A stretch of DNA of 64,000 nucleotides, from positions 221,809,491-221,873,490 of the forward strand of contig CM056994.1 of the NCBI GenBank assembly GCA_029891345.1, written 5' to 3'. Within the stretch, counting starts at the first letter, position 1. Each line of letters opens with the position of its first letter. Shown here piece by piece: positions 1 to 11,886 of this stretch. The notes beneath the pieces are model-generated. The model was not told the DNA's origin. It saw nothing but the letters and a program-made list of their open reading frames with translations, and ran no database searches. This DNA comes from Dryococelus australis (lineage: Eukaryota > Arthropoda > Insecta > Phasmatodea > Phasmatidae). A program made the position numbers and the translations under genes.

Positions 1-2183
1 CGGTAGTTGTTTTAGTGATGCTCTCCTATTGCGTGTCAACTGATGGTAACATTGTGCAGCTTATATCTTCTAGCAAATGTCGAGTTGCCAATCTGGCACT
101 TTCTGGTAAATTGAATACAGTTTTTTTAAATCTTGGATCTAAAATTGTTGTGACTGCCAAACTCTTTTTTGTCTCAAAGTCCTTATAACGAATGTTCAGT
201 GAATGCACCATGTCTTTATGAACAGTTCTCATGCTAGAAATGTTTAGTGACGTGGACATGGTACTGATCTGAGTTTTTATCCCATTTACAGTGGGGATTA
301 CCTGGGAAACTGTGGTGTTCTTGCATCTTATGTTGAGGGTAGCAATGTGAAAAACTTTTGACGTATTTACAGCTTCCTCAACCAAGCACTATTCTGTGGA
401 TGACAACTCAACATTCATTTTCAATTCAGGCAAAAGCCTGGTAATAGCACTGCGTTCTTCCAGCAGATGTTCTAGCACAGTGTAAGTCTTATTCCAAAGG
501 GTTGGCTCATCTTGAATAAGTCTGTGTGTTGGCATTTTGATTTATTGTAAACTGTGTTGGCATGTTCATTTCTTGGAAACATTTAAGAAGTTTGGTGGCA
601 GTGATAGAATGTTTGAAATTATCAAGAATTTTTCTTGATTTTGCACAATCAGAAATATTTTTCATAGTAAGAGATGCATCCTTGTTAACAAGTTACAGTG
701 TGTGTGCTGTGCAGGTAATGTGAGGAAATCTAGCTAAAGTAATAGCATTTGTCATGTTTACAGTATTATCAGTCACCACAGCATGTATTTTTTCGTTTGT
801 AGTCCTTGTTTGAATAGACTCTCCAGAACTTTAATGTTTTCTGAAGTATGCCTAGCAAGCTGAAATGGAATATCATCCAGACACAGACTACGCTTGCATC
901 TGTCATTAATGTAAAGACAGGTGAGAGACATGAAATCTTCCAAGTGTGTGGACCACATGTCTGTTGTCAGACATATTCTCTACTGGTGCTTAAACTTAAC
1001 GAATTTCATTCTCCACTATTTTATACAAATCAGAGGAATACTAGTCCTGGAGAATGTTGTTCTGTCAGATTCTGTATACCTCGGCTCAAGAAATGATAAG
1101 TTTTGAAACCCTTCGCATTCCACTATTCTAAAGGGCAGCATATCTAAACAAATAGTTTTCCCAATGAACGCTGTGATTTGAAGTGCTCTCCTAATTGTAA
1201 ATGGCAAAGGTGTATGTTTTTCAAAAATGCTGTCAATTGTGTGGATAGTATGTTTTTATATGGTGGTTGTTGAGGTTAATGGTACACATGTATCATTGCT
1301 TGTTGTGGTAGATAAGGGTAGTGGGAAATGTGCAGCATTGTCATTTGGATCGTTTAAACGTACTTGACAATCTGATTTTGGATCAGAAACAAGTTTGAGG
1401 TAAAACATTTTAACCTCTGCTATGGATGGCATTTAGGTTTTTATTGAAATTTGATGTCATGAAATTCTTTTTATCTGTTCCACCACGTGAGATTTTTGCA
1501 TTGCAGAACGTGCACACTGCCTTTGAATCATCGTGTGGATTGACAATAAAATAAAGCCACATATCACGTGTTTTGGTGTCCATTGTGTCAAAAAGTTAAA
1601 ATAAATGGCATTAAAACTTAGATGTGGAAGATTTTCAGCTCAGTTCTTTACGTAAAATACATATTATTACAATAATTAATTCGGTGTATGCTTAAACTGA
1701 CACTACCGATCTGTCTTGTCGAGACTACTAGCACTGTTATTTCGCATTCCACTGCCACGCCGCCACGTTGACTTTGACCTAATTCAAAGCAACATTTATT
1801 CAATATGTATTTAATGGTGCCCTTCCTGTTTCAATGTCACATGTTACAATAGGTATATATATTTTTAACAACCTTGTCGTTCACATTGTCAATGCTCATG
1901 TCACAAAATTACTGATCATGGCACAGTGCATCCAGGGATGTTAAATTGTCACACGGCAGTTCTGGTACAGTTATCGCAAAACTAGTGTGTTTTCTCTGGT
2001 TCATAAGCAAAAAAAAAAAAACTACATTTAACAGAGATTAGTACATGGTTCATACAAAAAAGGCCCAAGCCATTTTTTCCACGTATTGTACGTTATGGCA
2101 CGATTAGTATTGTCCTAAGAGGTTCTAATACCCTAAATATAGGCAGATACCTTATTATCGGTACCGGTATTGGCCCAGTCCTA
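1..2183 (-). mobile_element. hAT DNA transposon (BED-finger type), left part outside window
   Basis: The minus strand carries a decayed hAT transposase (separate entry). Its 5' side ends at a terminus-like sequence near 2150-2183. Read on the minus strand this begins TAGGACTGGGCC and runs into a GATACC/GGTACC-rich stretch, which is typical of termini of ZBED-like hAT elements. About 600 bases lie between this end and the start codon, a normal leader for the family. Eight bases beyond the end (2184-2191, GTTAAACA) could be the target duplication, but the partner would lie left of the window. The terminus is inferred from family knowledge. Confidence 0.6.
26..1583 (-). pseudogene. hAT transposase with N-terminal BED zinc finger, decayed
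   Basis: This encoded the transposase that cuts and pastes hAT elements in the nucleus. In order on the minus strand: an ATG at 1583 opening MDTKTRDMW and a BED finger with CTFC near 1505; the FRIVECEGF...LEPRY block (LEPRY at 1076-1090); a W-x-x-HL catalytic-core block at about 900-958; a VVTDN-type block near 740-785; a QDEPTLWN block near 490-530, matching the conserved Q-D-x-x-T-R-W-N motif; and LDPRFK at 125-142. The blocks lie in several frames with stops between them, so the gene is dead. The C-terminal hAT dimerisation region is missing or lies beyond the left edge. Family assignment is firm; the exact lineage is not. Confidence 0.85.
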
Positions 2184-2317
2184 GTTAAACAAACATGCGT
2201 TTTGAGTTTATGTACAAATTTCTCGCGTCTGAAATCCGTTGGCATCCATTTTTTCTTGCCCCCCCCTTCATCATGAACCAATGAACCAGACTACAAATTT
2301 TTGCAGATACTCTGCAT

Positions 2318-2985
2318 GTGTACTTACTATTAAGTGTAATGACATTGCTCCTTCCCACAGGGATCTGATGGCGGTGTTGCTGCAGAATGTTCTCTTGTTG
2401 GTAATTATAATCATATGTCGTTTACACCATACTAGATATAGAAGGTGGTTGTGGTATGATGACAACATAGTTCAATTGAACAACTGTGATAAGTATAACT
2501 TGTCTTTCGCTCCTATCTGAGCACTCCGCCTTCTGTAGAGACTGTACTGTGTTACAGCCTAGTAATTTGACTGATAATATATTGAAATTATTTAAATGTT
2601 TTGTATATGGGAATTTACTTAGAGTTATTGAACACAGTAATTGGTAGCTGGGGAATAATTGGTATATAATATGGGAATTGAATGGCTCCTGAAAATGTAC
2701 AGGATTTTTTATAGTAATGAAATTGGTATTTTCAGTAATGGCACCAAGGTTTATCAATGATAAAGGTCCTGCACTGCATGTAGAAGTCGTGATACGAACA
2801 TCAAAACCATACAGAACATAGTAACTAAGATAAAATAGCTGTAGAGAATTCAAACATAAGACAGGATGTCCACCCATCTGGAAAACAGGGAATTTCATGT
2901 GACGGGCAAGAGTCTGGAAATTGTTTGTGTAAGAAAAAAATGAAAACAAATTGTCGTATTGTTAAGATTGCCAGTCCACAGCTAT
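2318..2985. repeat. Dispersed repeat, copy A
   Basis: This segment matches 11,887-12,630 (copy B) over most of its length, and the interrupted copy C near 23,703-25,925 over its first part. The best-kept stretch is 2440-2545. It contains a perfect 12-base palindrome GTTCAATTGAAC (2470-2481) and CTTTCGCTCCTATCTGAGCA. The right part contains a GGATGTCCACCCATCTGG stretch shared with copy B. No coding content is recognised. The class is unknown; a nonautonomous DNA transposon is one possibility. Confidence 0.8.
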
Positions 2986-3496
2986 AAAATATGGGTTGTA
3001 ATTTCACTACTCTTAATTTGTACTCCGCAATATGAAAAACGAAAAAGAAAAACCTTAAATGAAATTTGTTATAAAATGTTGCAGTAAGATTTTGAAATGA
3101 GCACACCGCACAGCACCTTAAGATTAACCTGCCCTGTGCTGCGCGACACATGATGTCAGTATGGAATTCTGTCTCTCACCCCTCTTCTCCCTCACCCACT
3201 CTCTGCTACAGTCGCCTCCTACTTATCTCCCATGGTGACTGGAAACAGCATTGGTTCACTGTTGCAAGCATAGAAACTATGCTAACCAATAACAGAATAC
3301 ATTACTCAACCCCACCTTTGCCCCTTTAACCCTTAGTGTAGGGATTGCTTCTTCATTTATTGTGCATGCAGTGTTTGGTTGCTGGCTATGCCTTTTGATT
3401 TTGTGTGTTTGATTTTGGCTTCTGTTTGGATTTTGAGTACATATTGTATTTTGAATTGACTGTATTCATTGTTCATGTCCTGCTACTGCAGGTGAT
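2986..3496. other. No gene seen
   Basis: Mixed sequence with a C/T-rich run near 3170-3230. No domain, RNA gene or element end is recognised. Confidence 0.5.
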
Positions 3497-3674
3497 AGGG
3501 ATTTTTACTCAGAACCGCCACACACTAGTAGAGTATGCACACACGTTCTGGAGAAGACCACTTTTTCTGTGCACCATGGTGTTCTAGGGATTTTTACTCA
3601 GAACCACCACACACTAGTAGAGTATGCGCACACGTTCTGGAGAAAGCCACTTTTTCTGTGCACCATGGTGTTCT
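3497..3674. repeat. Tandem duplication, two 89-base copies
   Basis: 3497-3585 and 3586-3674 are adjacent copies differing at only a few positions. Each runs from AGGGATTTTTACTCAGAACC to CACCATGGTGTTCT. The high identity implies a recent duplication or local gene conversion. Short open frames here are a by-product of the repeat. Confidence 0.95.
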
Positions 3675-4805
3675 GAACGGAAGAGCCACGACACTAGGTA
3701 CTCCGCCTCTTGAGGTCTGCTTGTCGACTTGGTGCTTACTCTCTCCACAGTGCTGCTTGCGTCAGGAGTAGTATTCCCAGAATCGGGAAGACTGGTCCTA
3801 CCGAGGCACTCGCCCTCGTGTTGGGTCTGTCCACCATTGAGACATGACTCGAAATTCACTGCGCTTCTTGCACAGAATGCCAGGATACGGATACCGCACT
3901 TGGTTGGCAGATATGGTACATGGTTGTAGGCCCGTAGAGGATCACACATCACTGTGACTTCCGCGGTTTTTGTCGATAATTCTGTCCTCATGCCCTACTC
4001 CCATCAGAGTTATCCGAGAGCTGGTTAAACGGGTAAACGCTGCCTCCGAGCACCAGCAGGAACTTCATCCCCTTCCTCCATACTCTCACACCTTCCACCG
4101 AAGGAGAGGGCTCTGGCGATCCGACACTTTGAGAGACCTACCACGCCAGAAACTCCCCAAGACCTCTTCACGGCAGCCGTCCGGCTCAGCGAGGAAACAA
4201 ACCTCATATTTGCTGTGTATCTGAGTTGTTGGAACAAATCCCTCTGGATAGCCAATCCACTCTTTTTGGGGAAACCAGATTGCAGAGCTGACCCCAGCAA
4301 TCATCGCACTAACGAGCATCAGCCCACCAAGTTCTAGTACATGCACATCAGAATTGCTGCAGGACAGGTTGCCTCCACAGGTTATGCGTCACCCAGATAT
4401 TCTTGCTGGAGCAAACCTGCCAAAGCGCAAAGTGGTACTTGCAGTATCAGACTTTGTACCCTGTCGCAAAGCTACCAGGTCGGTATTATATACTGGACAT
4501 GCTCCAGTGCCACGCAAGTACTAGAGTCCCAGCCTCGTCTCCCCTAGATACGTATGTCCTAGTACCCACCAAAACACTGGATGTGGAGAGTTCCCCCTTC
4601 TCCCTTTTTCTTTATTTCTCTCTCTGGTCAGACGCCACAGCTTGGGCAGTTCTGTGTGTGTGTGTGACAGAGAGAGTGATGATGCTTGCACACATGCATC
4701 ATTGCCAGTCCTGCAACAGCCAGCTAATTTCACCATCTGGTCGCTGGGCTTACAGGTTATGGATAAGTTGTCTCAGTAAACACGGTGTGATTTGTCACGT
4801 GTAAT
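3675..4805. other. GC-richer block, no recognised gene
   Basis: This block is clearly richer in G and C than its AT-rich flanks. Overlapping open frames of 60-130 codons occur on both strands, which is expected from composition alone. No domain, catalytic motif or consistent reading frame could be recognised on either strand. A decayed host exon cluster or an old retroelement leader are both possible. It directly follows the 89-base duplication. Confidence 0.4.
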
Positions 4806-7065
4806 GTTATTGGTAGCAACCAAAATTTGATAAGCCATTTTGATAGTGGGGTAAGTTTGGTTTTGTAACTTGTGTGTAAAATTTACTATTGGGAACTCAT
4901 AATGCATGTCAACTTTAAATCTTATTTGTAGAAGTTTTTGAATGCACATGACATTTAAATTGCCAGTTTGTTTCCAATTGTAGTGGAGTTTAACATAACT
5001 CCACTTAGTGAACGTTGTTTTAGTAGTTCTTAAAACATTTAATTGAAATGGTAAAATATGGCCTGTTAAACAGGAAAAATTCCGGGAAATCTAAAATGAG
5101 ATTTCATGGACACCCTGGAAGACTATTAAAATATGATGTAAGTACAAGGGAAGCTCAGAAATTGGTCAATCATTGGTATTGTGTGTGTATGCGTTTGCAG
5201 TAGCTAGTGGTCATTGGGGTGTAAAAGCAGAGGATACTGTCAAGTTGTCAACATTACATTTCCTAATGTCTGTTAGGGCTATGTATACATTAGCTGGGAG
5301 TTCACCATTTAGAAATTATGGGTAATCTGCAGGAAATTTAAAAAAAAATGATTTAGAACGTATGGAAAAGATGTTCTATACTGGAAATTCAAAGCATGGT
5401 CACCAATTAGAATATTAGGAAACGTGCCCAAAAAGTCAGTGCCATTGCAACATTTCATGCATCACCGAAACTTGCAACGAGCATATATGCAAATACTAAG
5501 CTGCGTAATGTAACATCACTAAGGCAGGACAAGAAATGTTGGGGTACGGAGTTGTTAGCACAGTTCTTGTTTAGTATCTGAATGCCAACTTAGTCAACCC
5601 ACATCATCACACTTGCAGAACAATGGCATTACCAACAAGTTTGATACAAACTTTTTATCTCATGGAAATATTCGTGATTTTTTTTTTTAATGTATGCTCA
5701 TTTTAAAAATTTTATTTTAAAGCATTTGAAGGCACTGCCAAGTAACCTAAGTGCACTAGTTACAAAGCTGTAGTGAATTGTCTAAAGGACAGACTGTTAT
5801 TGGCTTAACTGACTTTCTTCCAATCTGTCATTAGAAATGGAACATTTTTGTGAAACAATTCGAAATTGACTCCCATGGTTCCATTCCTATTTGAATCACT
5901 CTCAATTCTTAAACGTCGTGTAATTGCAATATTAGGTGAATGTAATGAACACTATTTTATGTATTTATTTTTTAATTGAGGTTGGTGAAAAGGAAATCTT
6001 TTGTATACTAAAGATACAGATGTTGGTTTTGCAACAGTCTACTCTTAAGGAGGCGGTTGACTGCACAACAGAAAACCTTAGTGTATATGATTGGTGATAA
6101 AGCATTTGTTTATTAAGTTGGAAGGTTTTTGTCTTCATTTCTGCGGCTAAATAATACAACACACTCCGTCTGCGAATGTAATTTGTTACATATACCTGTC
6201 GCTTGATTATTGCTCTTTTTTTCCCATGCATTATAATAATACACAATTACAATAATACACATTCTTTAGAATGATGTGATGGAGATAATGTTTGCACTAA
6301 TGGGAACATTTTTTATGACTATTATTGGACGTATGCTCAGACTGGATACAAAGTACACTTTAATATATGTTATTTCTAAGATACTGGGCATTTAAAACTC
6401 AATAACTTAACATAGGCTTATTACACCACGTTTACTCTTCAATATATACTATGCTTTGATAATTAAATGTGTGCACATTTCCTGAAAAGTTGCCACAAAA
6501 ACTAAGATGCATAAAAGGTTTTTTTTATCGAAATTATTTGAAATGTAGAGAAAGTAAAGCAATTTTATGTGGAATTTGCCTTGTAAGGGGACTGGTTTTC
6601 ATGCAATGGGCTGATAAGTTTAGATGATTTTTTAGTCAACAAGTACATTAATTCTGTATATTTTTTCAACACTAGGCCTATACCAAAGAAAAAGAAAAAT
6701 TCGAACCACCTTTCTGTTGCTAAATTACTAGCCTCGCCTCACGACACAGTAAATGATCACAATCATTTACTGTGTTGTGAGTCGCTCAACGACTTATTGG
6801 ACCGATTTTGTTAGTATTCTAGCTCTAGCATAAGTTTGTGACCATACGTTTTGACAGCCATAGCAATTTGAGTGGTTAAATTTCATATAATTAATATTTA
6901 AAAATTAAAATATTAATGGTACACACGAATATAAACATAATTTGGCTTCTATGCAGATGAAAATAATTGAATTATAATACAATTTGTAACTGAATAATAT
7001 GTAGTAACAATTTATTGTAACAAATTAAACTCATTTTATAAAGAATTTAGTTAGTAAAACAAATA
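4806..7065. other. AT-rich intergenic DNA, no gene seen
   Basis: No coding domain or RNA gene is recognised. The longest open stretch (minus strand, 5965-6246) begins without a convincing start and resembles nothing known. The only structured item is the hairpin at 6738-6781. Confidence 0.5.
6738..6781. repeat. Inverted repeat (hairpin), 19-base arms
   Basis: Arms 6738-6756 and 6763-6781 are complementary except at one position, around a 6-base loop. The arm reads CTCACGACACAGTAAATGA. It may be a tiny foldback remnant or a cruciform-prone site. No neighbouring gene makes it look like a terminator. Confidence 0.85.
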
Positions 7066-7650
7066 CAGTAGAGTGACACTTTAACGAACTTCAAGTTAAT
7101 GAACACTTCACCATAACGAACTTTGGTGCTGGCAAAACACCATACATTTTTATGCAAATAACTTTTCAGTTCTACAAGATTTTTGGTAAAAATTTCCAGG
7201 CGGTTTATTAAATATTCACGTTAACGAACACTATGTAATCAGAATAAAATGTAAAAAATGGTAAAATTGCATTATTTTTTTATTTTTTGATGTTAAAAAC
7301 ATAAATGAACAAACCACAATTTTTTTCCCCCAGCAGTTAACTTGGTCCTAGATAATACAATACATAGGTGTGGCAATACAAGACACAAATCGTGAAGCGC
7401 AGTGTTACTAGTGTTTATTGCTGCAACTAATGCACTATTTCATTGTGTAGATACAGATAACAAGCCTCTGACTTTACCAAAGTTTTAAGTACAACGAAAT
7501 GCTGCTGTTACATCTCTGGCCTTTTCTCACATTGGCTTATTTTACAGTGAGTTGCAAATGCACCTTAACCTCTAGATATATTTTCACTAAATTGCAAATA
7601 AATTTGCCATCTTTTATTAAGAAATTTGTTCCTGATTACTTGCAAAAATT

Positions 7651-7788
7651 ATGCCAAGGAAGCGAAAGTCCATTGGCATGGAAACAAAACTTGCAATAAT
7701 TAAAGCTGTAGATAATGGAAGGAGAAAAACAGAAATTGCCATGGTGTTCGGCATAGCAAAATCTACACTGACAACGATAATAGGTTAA
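7651..7788 (+). pseudogene. Tigger/CENP-B-type transposase, N-terminal helix-turn-helix piece
   Basis: An ATG at 7651 opens 45 codons starting MPRKRKSIGMETKLAIIKAV and containing a GIAKSTLTTII-like second helix. This is the N-terminal psq-type DNA-binding domain of pogo/Tigger transposases, which recognises the element's own ends. A stop follows at the point where relatives continue into a linker and a second CENP-B helix-turn-helix domain. No DDE catalytic domain could be found downstream, so this is a remnant. Its position about 580 bases inside the left terminus fits a Tigger layout. Confidence 0.75.
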
Positions 7789-7935
7789 TGTTCTGAAATA
7801 GAGAAAACAATTTCTTATCACCCGACCGAATACGTGACACACCTTGAACAAAGTTCATAGGCAAATATTTAAAAATCCTGCCACTGTAGGTAATGCAGAC
7901 CATATGCATGTTGCTCACAAGTGTCTTTAGTATCA

Positions 7936-8120
7936 AGATATGCAGAAAAGTCTGGGTTCCGAGGTTTCCGTTTTTATGCTGCGAGCCTTTGAATTTTGCA
8001 CTTTTTTGAGGTGTGTGTTCGAATTGAATTTCGCAATTCGAACACACACCTCAGAGTGCAAAATTCAAAGGCTCGTAGTAGAAAAAAGGAGGTTCGGAAC
8101 CTGGATTTTTCTGCATATCT
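7936..8120. repeat. Long foldback (palindromic) element, 185 bases
   Basis: The left half (from AGATATGCAGAAAA at 7936) and the right half (ending TTCTGCATATCT at 8120) are near-complementary over about 85 bases each. The centre is close to 8030 (CGAATTGAATTTCGCAATTCG). Shared arm blocks include GCCTTTGAATTTTGCAC and GAGGTGTGTGTTCGAATT. It looks like a small foldback MITE inserted into the Tigger-like region. Confidence 0.9.
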
Positions 8121-9435
8121 TTATACCATAGGCATGTGTTGACAACGTGTTTGTTTGTATTACCTTATGTGACTTGATTTTAAAACGAGACATTTTTTCA
8201 TGTGCACGCAGCAGCTGTTATGATTCATTCGTATGTAGTCTAATTTCGTCTTGAATTTAATTAAATAAAATTTTTAGGTGGTTGTTATGCTCCTACGGTG
8301 CATTATTATGGTGACACTGGTGCCAATAACTGTCAAAAACGTACATAAGTTAATTCCGCAAAAGAAGAAAATGGTTGCCGTTCCCTTGAAGTGTGTGTGT
8401 GTGTGCCTGTCTGGGCGCAGCACATCGATCAATATCTTACCCAGCATGCATCCAATCATATGACAGCTGAACGCGGCACGCTCTTACTGCTGCTAGACAA
8501 ATGCCAATGTTGTTTGTTTATAAACTACAATTATGTTTCAGTGTTTGAAAGTCATTAATATTGTCTCTTCACATTAGTAATTTGTGTTAAATAGTAAAAC
8601 ATATTTTAAGTTCATACTACAGTATTTGTAGTTTTTTTTTTTTTTATTACGTGGCATGAAAAGTCCATTGATGATGTGAAGCATTTTCTATTTGTGGTCA
8701 TGAAGAGTTAGATATTGATAATATTTTAACGTAATACCTAACATAATTTACATAGTAGCAAGGTTATGTAGACTTTGCTGGTGCGTTTGTACATTAACTG
8801 CAGATATTTATTTTGTGGTATGTGAGTTGAGCATTTCATGCGATGACGTCGGATTGGCGCGAAGGCAACATATTATGAAGTTGATGGGTGTTGATATCCA
8901 GATTTTTAAATTTTTCTCAGGCAAAATCTGGGAGTGAGCTTTCATTCGGGTGATATAAAACAAAGTAAAAACAAATTTGGTAAGTTAATTTCATATCTTA
9001 TTTCTAGGTTAGGTGTGGCCAAGGCGCCATGTTTTTTCAGTGTGTATTTGTAAACTGTTTGTCTTAATGTTTTACTGGCTTGCTTGTCTAGCAAAAATAA
9101 TAATATAATTTTTATGTGACATTACCGCTTCCTGTATTTTAGGTGTCATATGTATCTGTTAGCAGTGGTAATTAAATATCGGCAAACACTCGCACGAAAT
9201 TGTACTGTTATATTCATGCACCAATAGTAGCAAAACAACAGTGTGCACGCCAACATGTTAAATAACAGGACGTGGAGTTTGTGATTTTTGGAAAAAGAGG
9301 GTCTTTTAGGAGTATTTGAAGTGTGAAGAAACGTTTTTATAGTGATTTACCTGAAATACGTCGGCTTTAGTTTGTCTTAATAGTCTAGTGCACATACATA
9401 ATAACTGTAAGATGTGTGAAAAGCATAAAACAATT
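8121..9435. other. No gene seen (inside Tigger-like region)
   Basis: AT-rich sequence with a short GT run near 8394-8404 and a T run near 8632-8645. No transposase blocks were recognised, although a catalytic domain would be expected between the termini. Confidence 0.4.
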
Positions 9436-9690
9436 CGTCCAAGTATTCAGTTATGCATATTTGGAGCAGTTTCCATTCATTCTGAAATCCGAGAAAGGTG
9501 AACAGTATGCGTTTTGTAGTGTGTGTCTCTGTGACACAATTATTTGTCATGGTGGGAAAAGGGACATTGTATATCATTTTAAAATTGCATTTGTTATAAA
9601 AAAAAAATTTCAACGATTGCCAGAATTTTTGTGGCCTTATGCTAGATTTTGTAACTCACTCAATGTGCAGAAAGTGTTGGAATATTTGGT
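9436..9690 (+). pseudogene. BED/hAT-type zinc-finger fragment with a splice-donor-like end
   Basis: The plus-strand frame reads a hydrophobic lead, then SEKGEQYAFCSVCLCD and CHGGKRDIVYHF. The pattern (F-P-F, K-G, A-F-C-x-x-C, H-G-G-K-x-D, H) matches the N-terminal finger of a group of animal hAT-derived proteins. A finger of this kind binds DNA or tethers the transposase. No upstream ATG is in frame, and the frame ends at GGTAAGT (GT at 9689-9690), a good splice donor. It could be an exon of a transposon gene or a stray captured exon. No downstream exon was found. Confidence 0.45.
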
Positions 9691-9815
9691 AAGTAGGCCT
9701 AGCTGAATTGGAAAAAAAAAAGTAATGTATGTGTCAGGCTACGTGTAATAGGAATATTTGGTAAGTAGGCCTAGCTGAATTGGAAAAAAAAATATGTGTC
9801 AGGCTACATGTAATG
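9679..9815. repeat. Tandem duplication of about 70 bases
   Basis: 9679-9750 and 9751-about 9815 are adjacent copies, both beginning GGAATATTTGGTAAGTAGGC. The second differs by small changes and a shorter A run. The duplication also copies the splice-donor-like GGTAAGT. Confidence 0.9.
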
Positions 9816-10196
9816 TTTTTCTCGGTTGATACATGAAGCTCAGAAGTATGTATTGTTGCATCTAGAAATAATTATTATGTTGATTTATTATCAAAATGTA
9901 AATCAATAATTTCCCATTTTCACAATACTCGTAACAGCCGATGAACAAGAAAAAATTTATATAAAATGCTGCGACCTGATTACGCACTATTTTAAGGAGT
10001 CTTCAATTTTCTTGATTTCAAACTTTACAAGTTGGCAGGTCTGTAAAGAGGATTTGTGCCAAAAAATTTGGGGGGTGGGGGGGGATTTGTTATAAAGAGT
10101 AAAAAGTGTATCTTATACGGTTTTGACTGGACCAAACACAAGTTTTGTTAGAGAGGATTTTGTTATAAAGAGGTTCACTATATAGAGATTTTACTG

Positions 10197-11886
10197 TATG
10201 TCTGCAGGGCGTCTTGAGTCCAAAGGAATCGTGGGTTATAGCACCGTAAGAATTAGTCGCACTCGCTACCCAGCTACTGTACTACCATTAACATGCATAA
10301 TTAACTTAGTATTCTTTTTTCTGGATGTGTTAAAGGGATCATTGGGTGGGAATGCAGCCAGGTACCAGCACTTGTGGCACAGGTGGTCCTCTTCTTCTTG
10401 CAGCAACTGGAATGTTGTCAAGTGAGATCATTCTCATTATACCAACATACCCTGTACCGTTTTGGTCTTCAATTAATAACTGCTGAAGCTGGTAGCAGTT
10501 TGTTGGAAATGTGTTTCTTCAGGTGGTCTCATTTTGAGGAGGTGTCTGCACCAAAGGAGGTTAGTGAGAAGATTGATCCAAACAGGATAATCTGTCGGAA
10601 GACTTTTCCACTTCATGGGGGCAAGCGGACTATATTGCTGTAATTAGTGTTTTTGGAAATCCATCTATGTATTCGCGTATGAAGATGGAAATTGGTGAAC
10701 AGATTTGGTTGTATCGAAAACTAGTTGGTACTACTGGTGACATGCATATTCTTGGTCATGTGGAATTGTTTTGCAATGTCTTGTACAATGGGCCAAGCAT
10801 TTATTGCACGGGTGTTTTATCCATATAGTTTTGGTTAGCAATAATTACGAATTGTTACCGCTAACTGTTCTGAGTATTAAGGCCCTCCACTGTGTGGATA
10901 TTTTTTACGCCTGTGCGAATGAAACTATTGCGAGTTCTAGTGTGTAACCAGACCAATATTACAGACTTTAATAACTGTAATTCAAATGTATTGACTTATT
11001 CGTAGCTAATAATGAGCAACCCCCTGTAATTTTATGATAAAGGCATAACGAATATCTTGGATCGGTATTGTTCTTGAATGTATCTTAGGGTTAATGTATC
11101 TCAGTATTCATTGGATCAGAATGTGAAAGGCCATTTGAATAGGAGATCCCTGTGTACCCTGATTAATGAGCCATGTATATTCGGTCCATTGGCGAATGAG
11201 GTAGACTTGAAGGACCTGAATTCCATCGGGTACAGTGTGTCTCAGTACGCTACTGTACTCTATTGAGCGAAGCGTGAACTACGATCTGTCCACCTGGGGA
11301 AGACAGTCGGCATAAAGATTATGTTGCTCGTTTGTTTGCCTGAGATACGTGACATGCTGTGTTTATGCTACTTGTGCAGTGTGATATAGAGTTTTCACAA
11401 TACAAAAAAAAATTTCCACCATTCATGGTTATAGTTAATTCTAGAAGTTGTCATTTCCAGGGAAAACGTTCTAAAGTGGTAACATATTTTTCATAACTTG
11501 CCACACTTGCATGTGCTGTAGTGTGATCGCAGCGCCTACTACCTGCAGCAGCATAAACCTCTGTCCTCCCAATAGTCAGCTATTTGTCTTGCCGCCAGCT
11601 GGTCGTGTTCTGCAAAGCTTGTGCAGGTGACCTCGCACACCACCAATTTTATTGTCCATGTCATTCCATGTCTATAGATTGACTACTTCGGAGTACCAAC
11701 ATGCTGTTTTTAAGGTAAGAATGCATAATTTTTCCTCAGGAATTATTTCATAAAGTTTGTAGACATCTGGCGTATGAAAACTACGTCGATTTTCTCAGGG
11801 GCGGTCAGGAACACGAATTGGCGTAGATGGGCACATTTGCCAGAGCAGTTGGGGTCTTTTGCTTAAGAATGTGACCACCTGTCTCT
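10197..11886. other. Intergenic, no gene recognised
   Basis: Short plus-strand open stretches occur at 10,198-10,643 and 11,078-11,266. They have no recognisable domain and no supporting start or splice context. A GC-richer patch at 11,520-11,660 is also unassigned. Confidence 0.4.

Larger units (their letters stand above)
7066..10196 (+). mobile_element. pogo/Tigger-like DNA transposon region
   Basis: The left end reads TA then CAGTAGAGTGACACTTTAACG (from 7066). The right end, read inward on the minus strand, starts CAGTAAAATCTCTATATAGT (to 10,196) and is also flanked by TA. Both ends continue with similar GAAC/TTATAAC-type sequence. TA target duplication and CAGTA(A/G)A ends are the mark of pogo/Tigger elements. 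A matching helix-turn-helix coding piece lies inside at 7651. The two ends have diverged enough that they could come from two related copies. A foldback and a BED-finger fragment lie within. Confidence 0.5.

Noticed and set aside
3675-4805. Host gene on the basis of several frames of 60-130 codons
   Set aside because: Open frames occur on both strands as expected for GC-richer DNA, and no domain or consistent frame is seen.
8274-8463. Two overlapping open frames on opposite strands
   Set aside because: Similar length on both strands, no domain, and a GT microsatellite inside.
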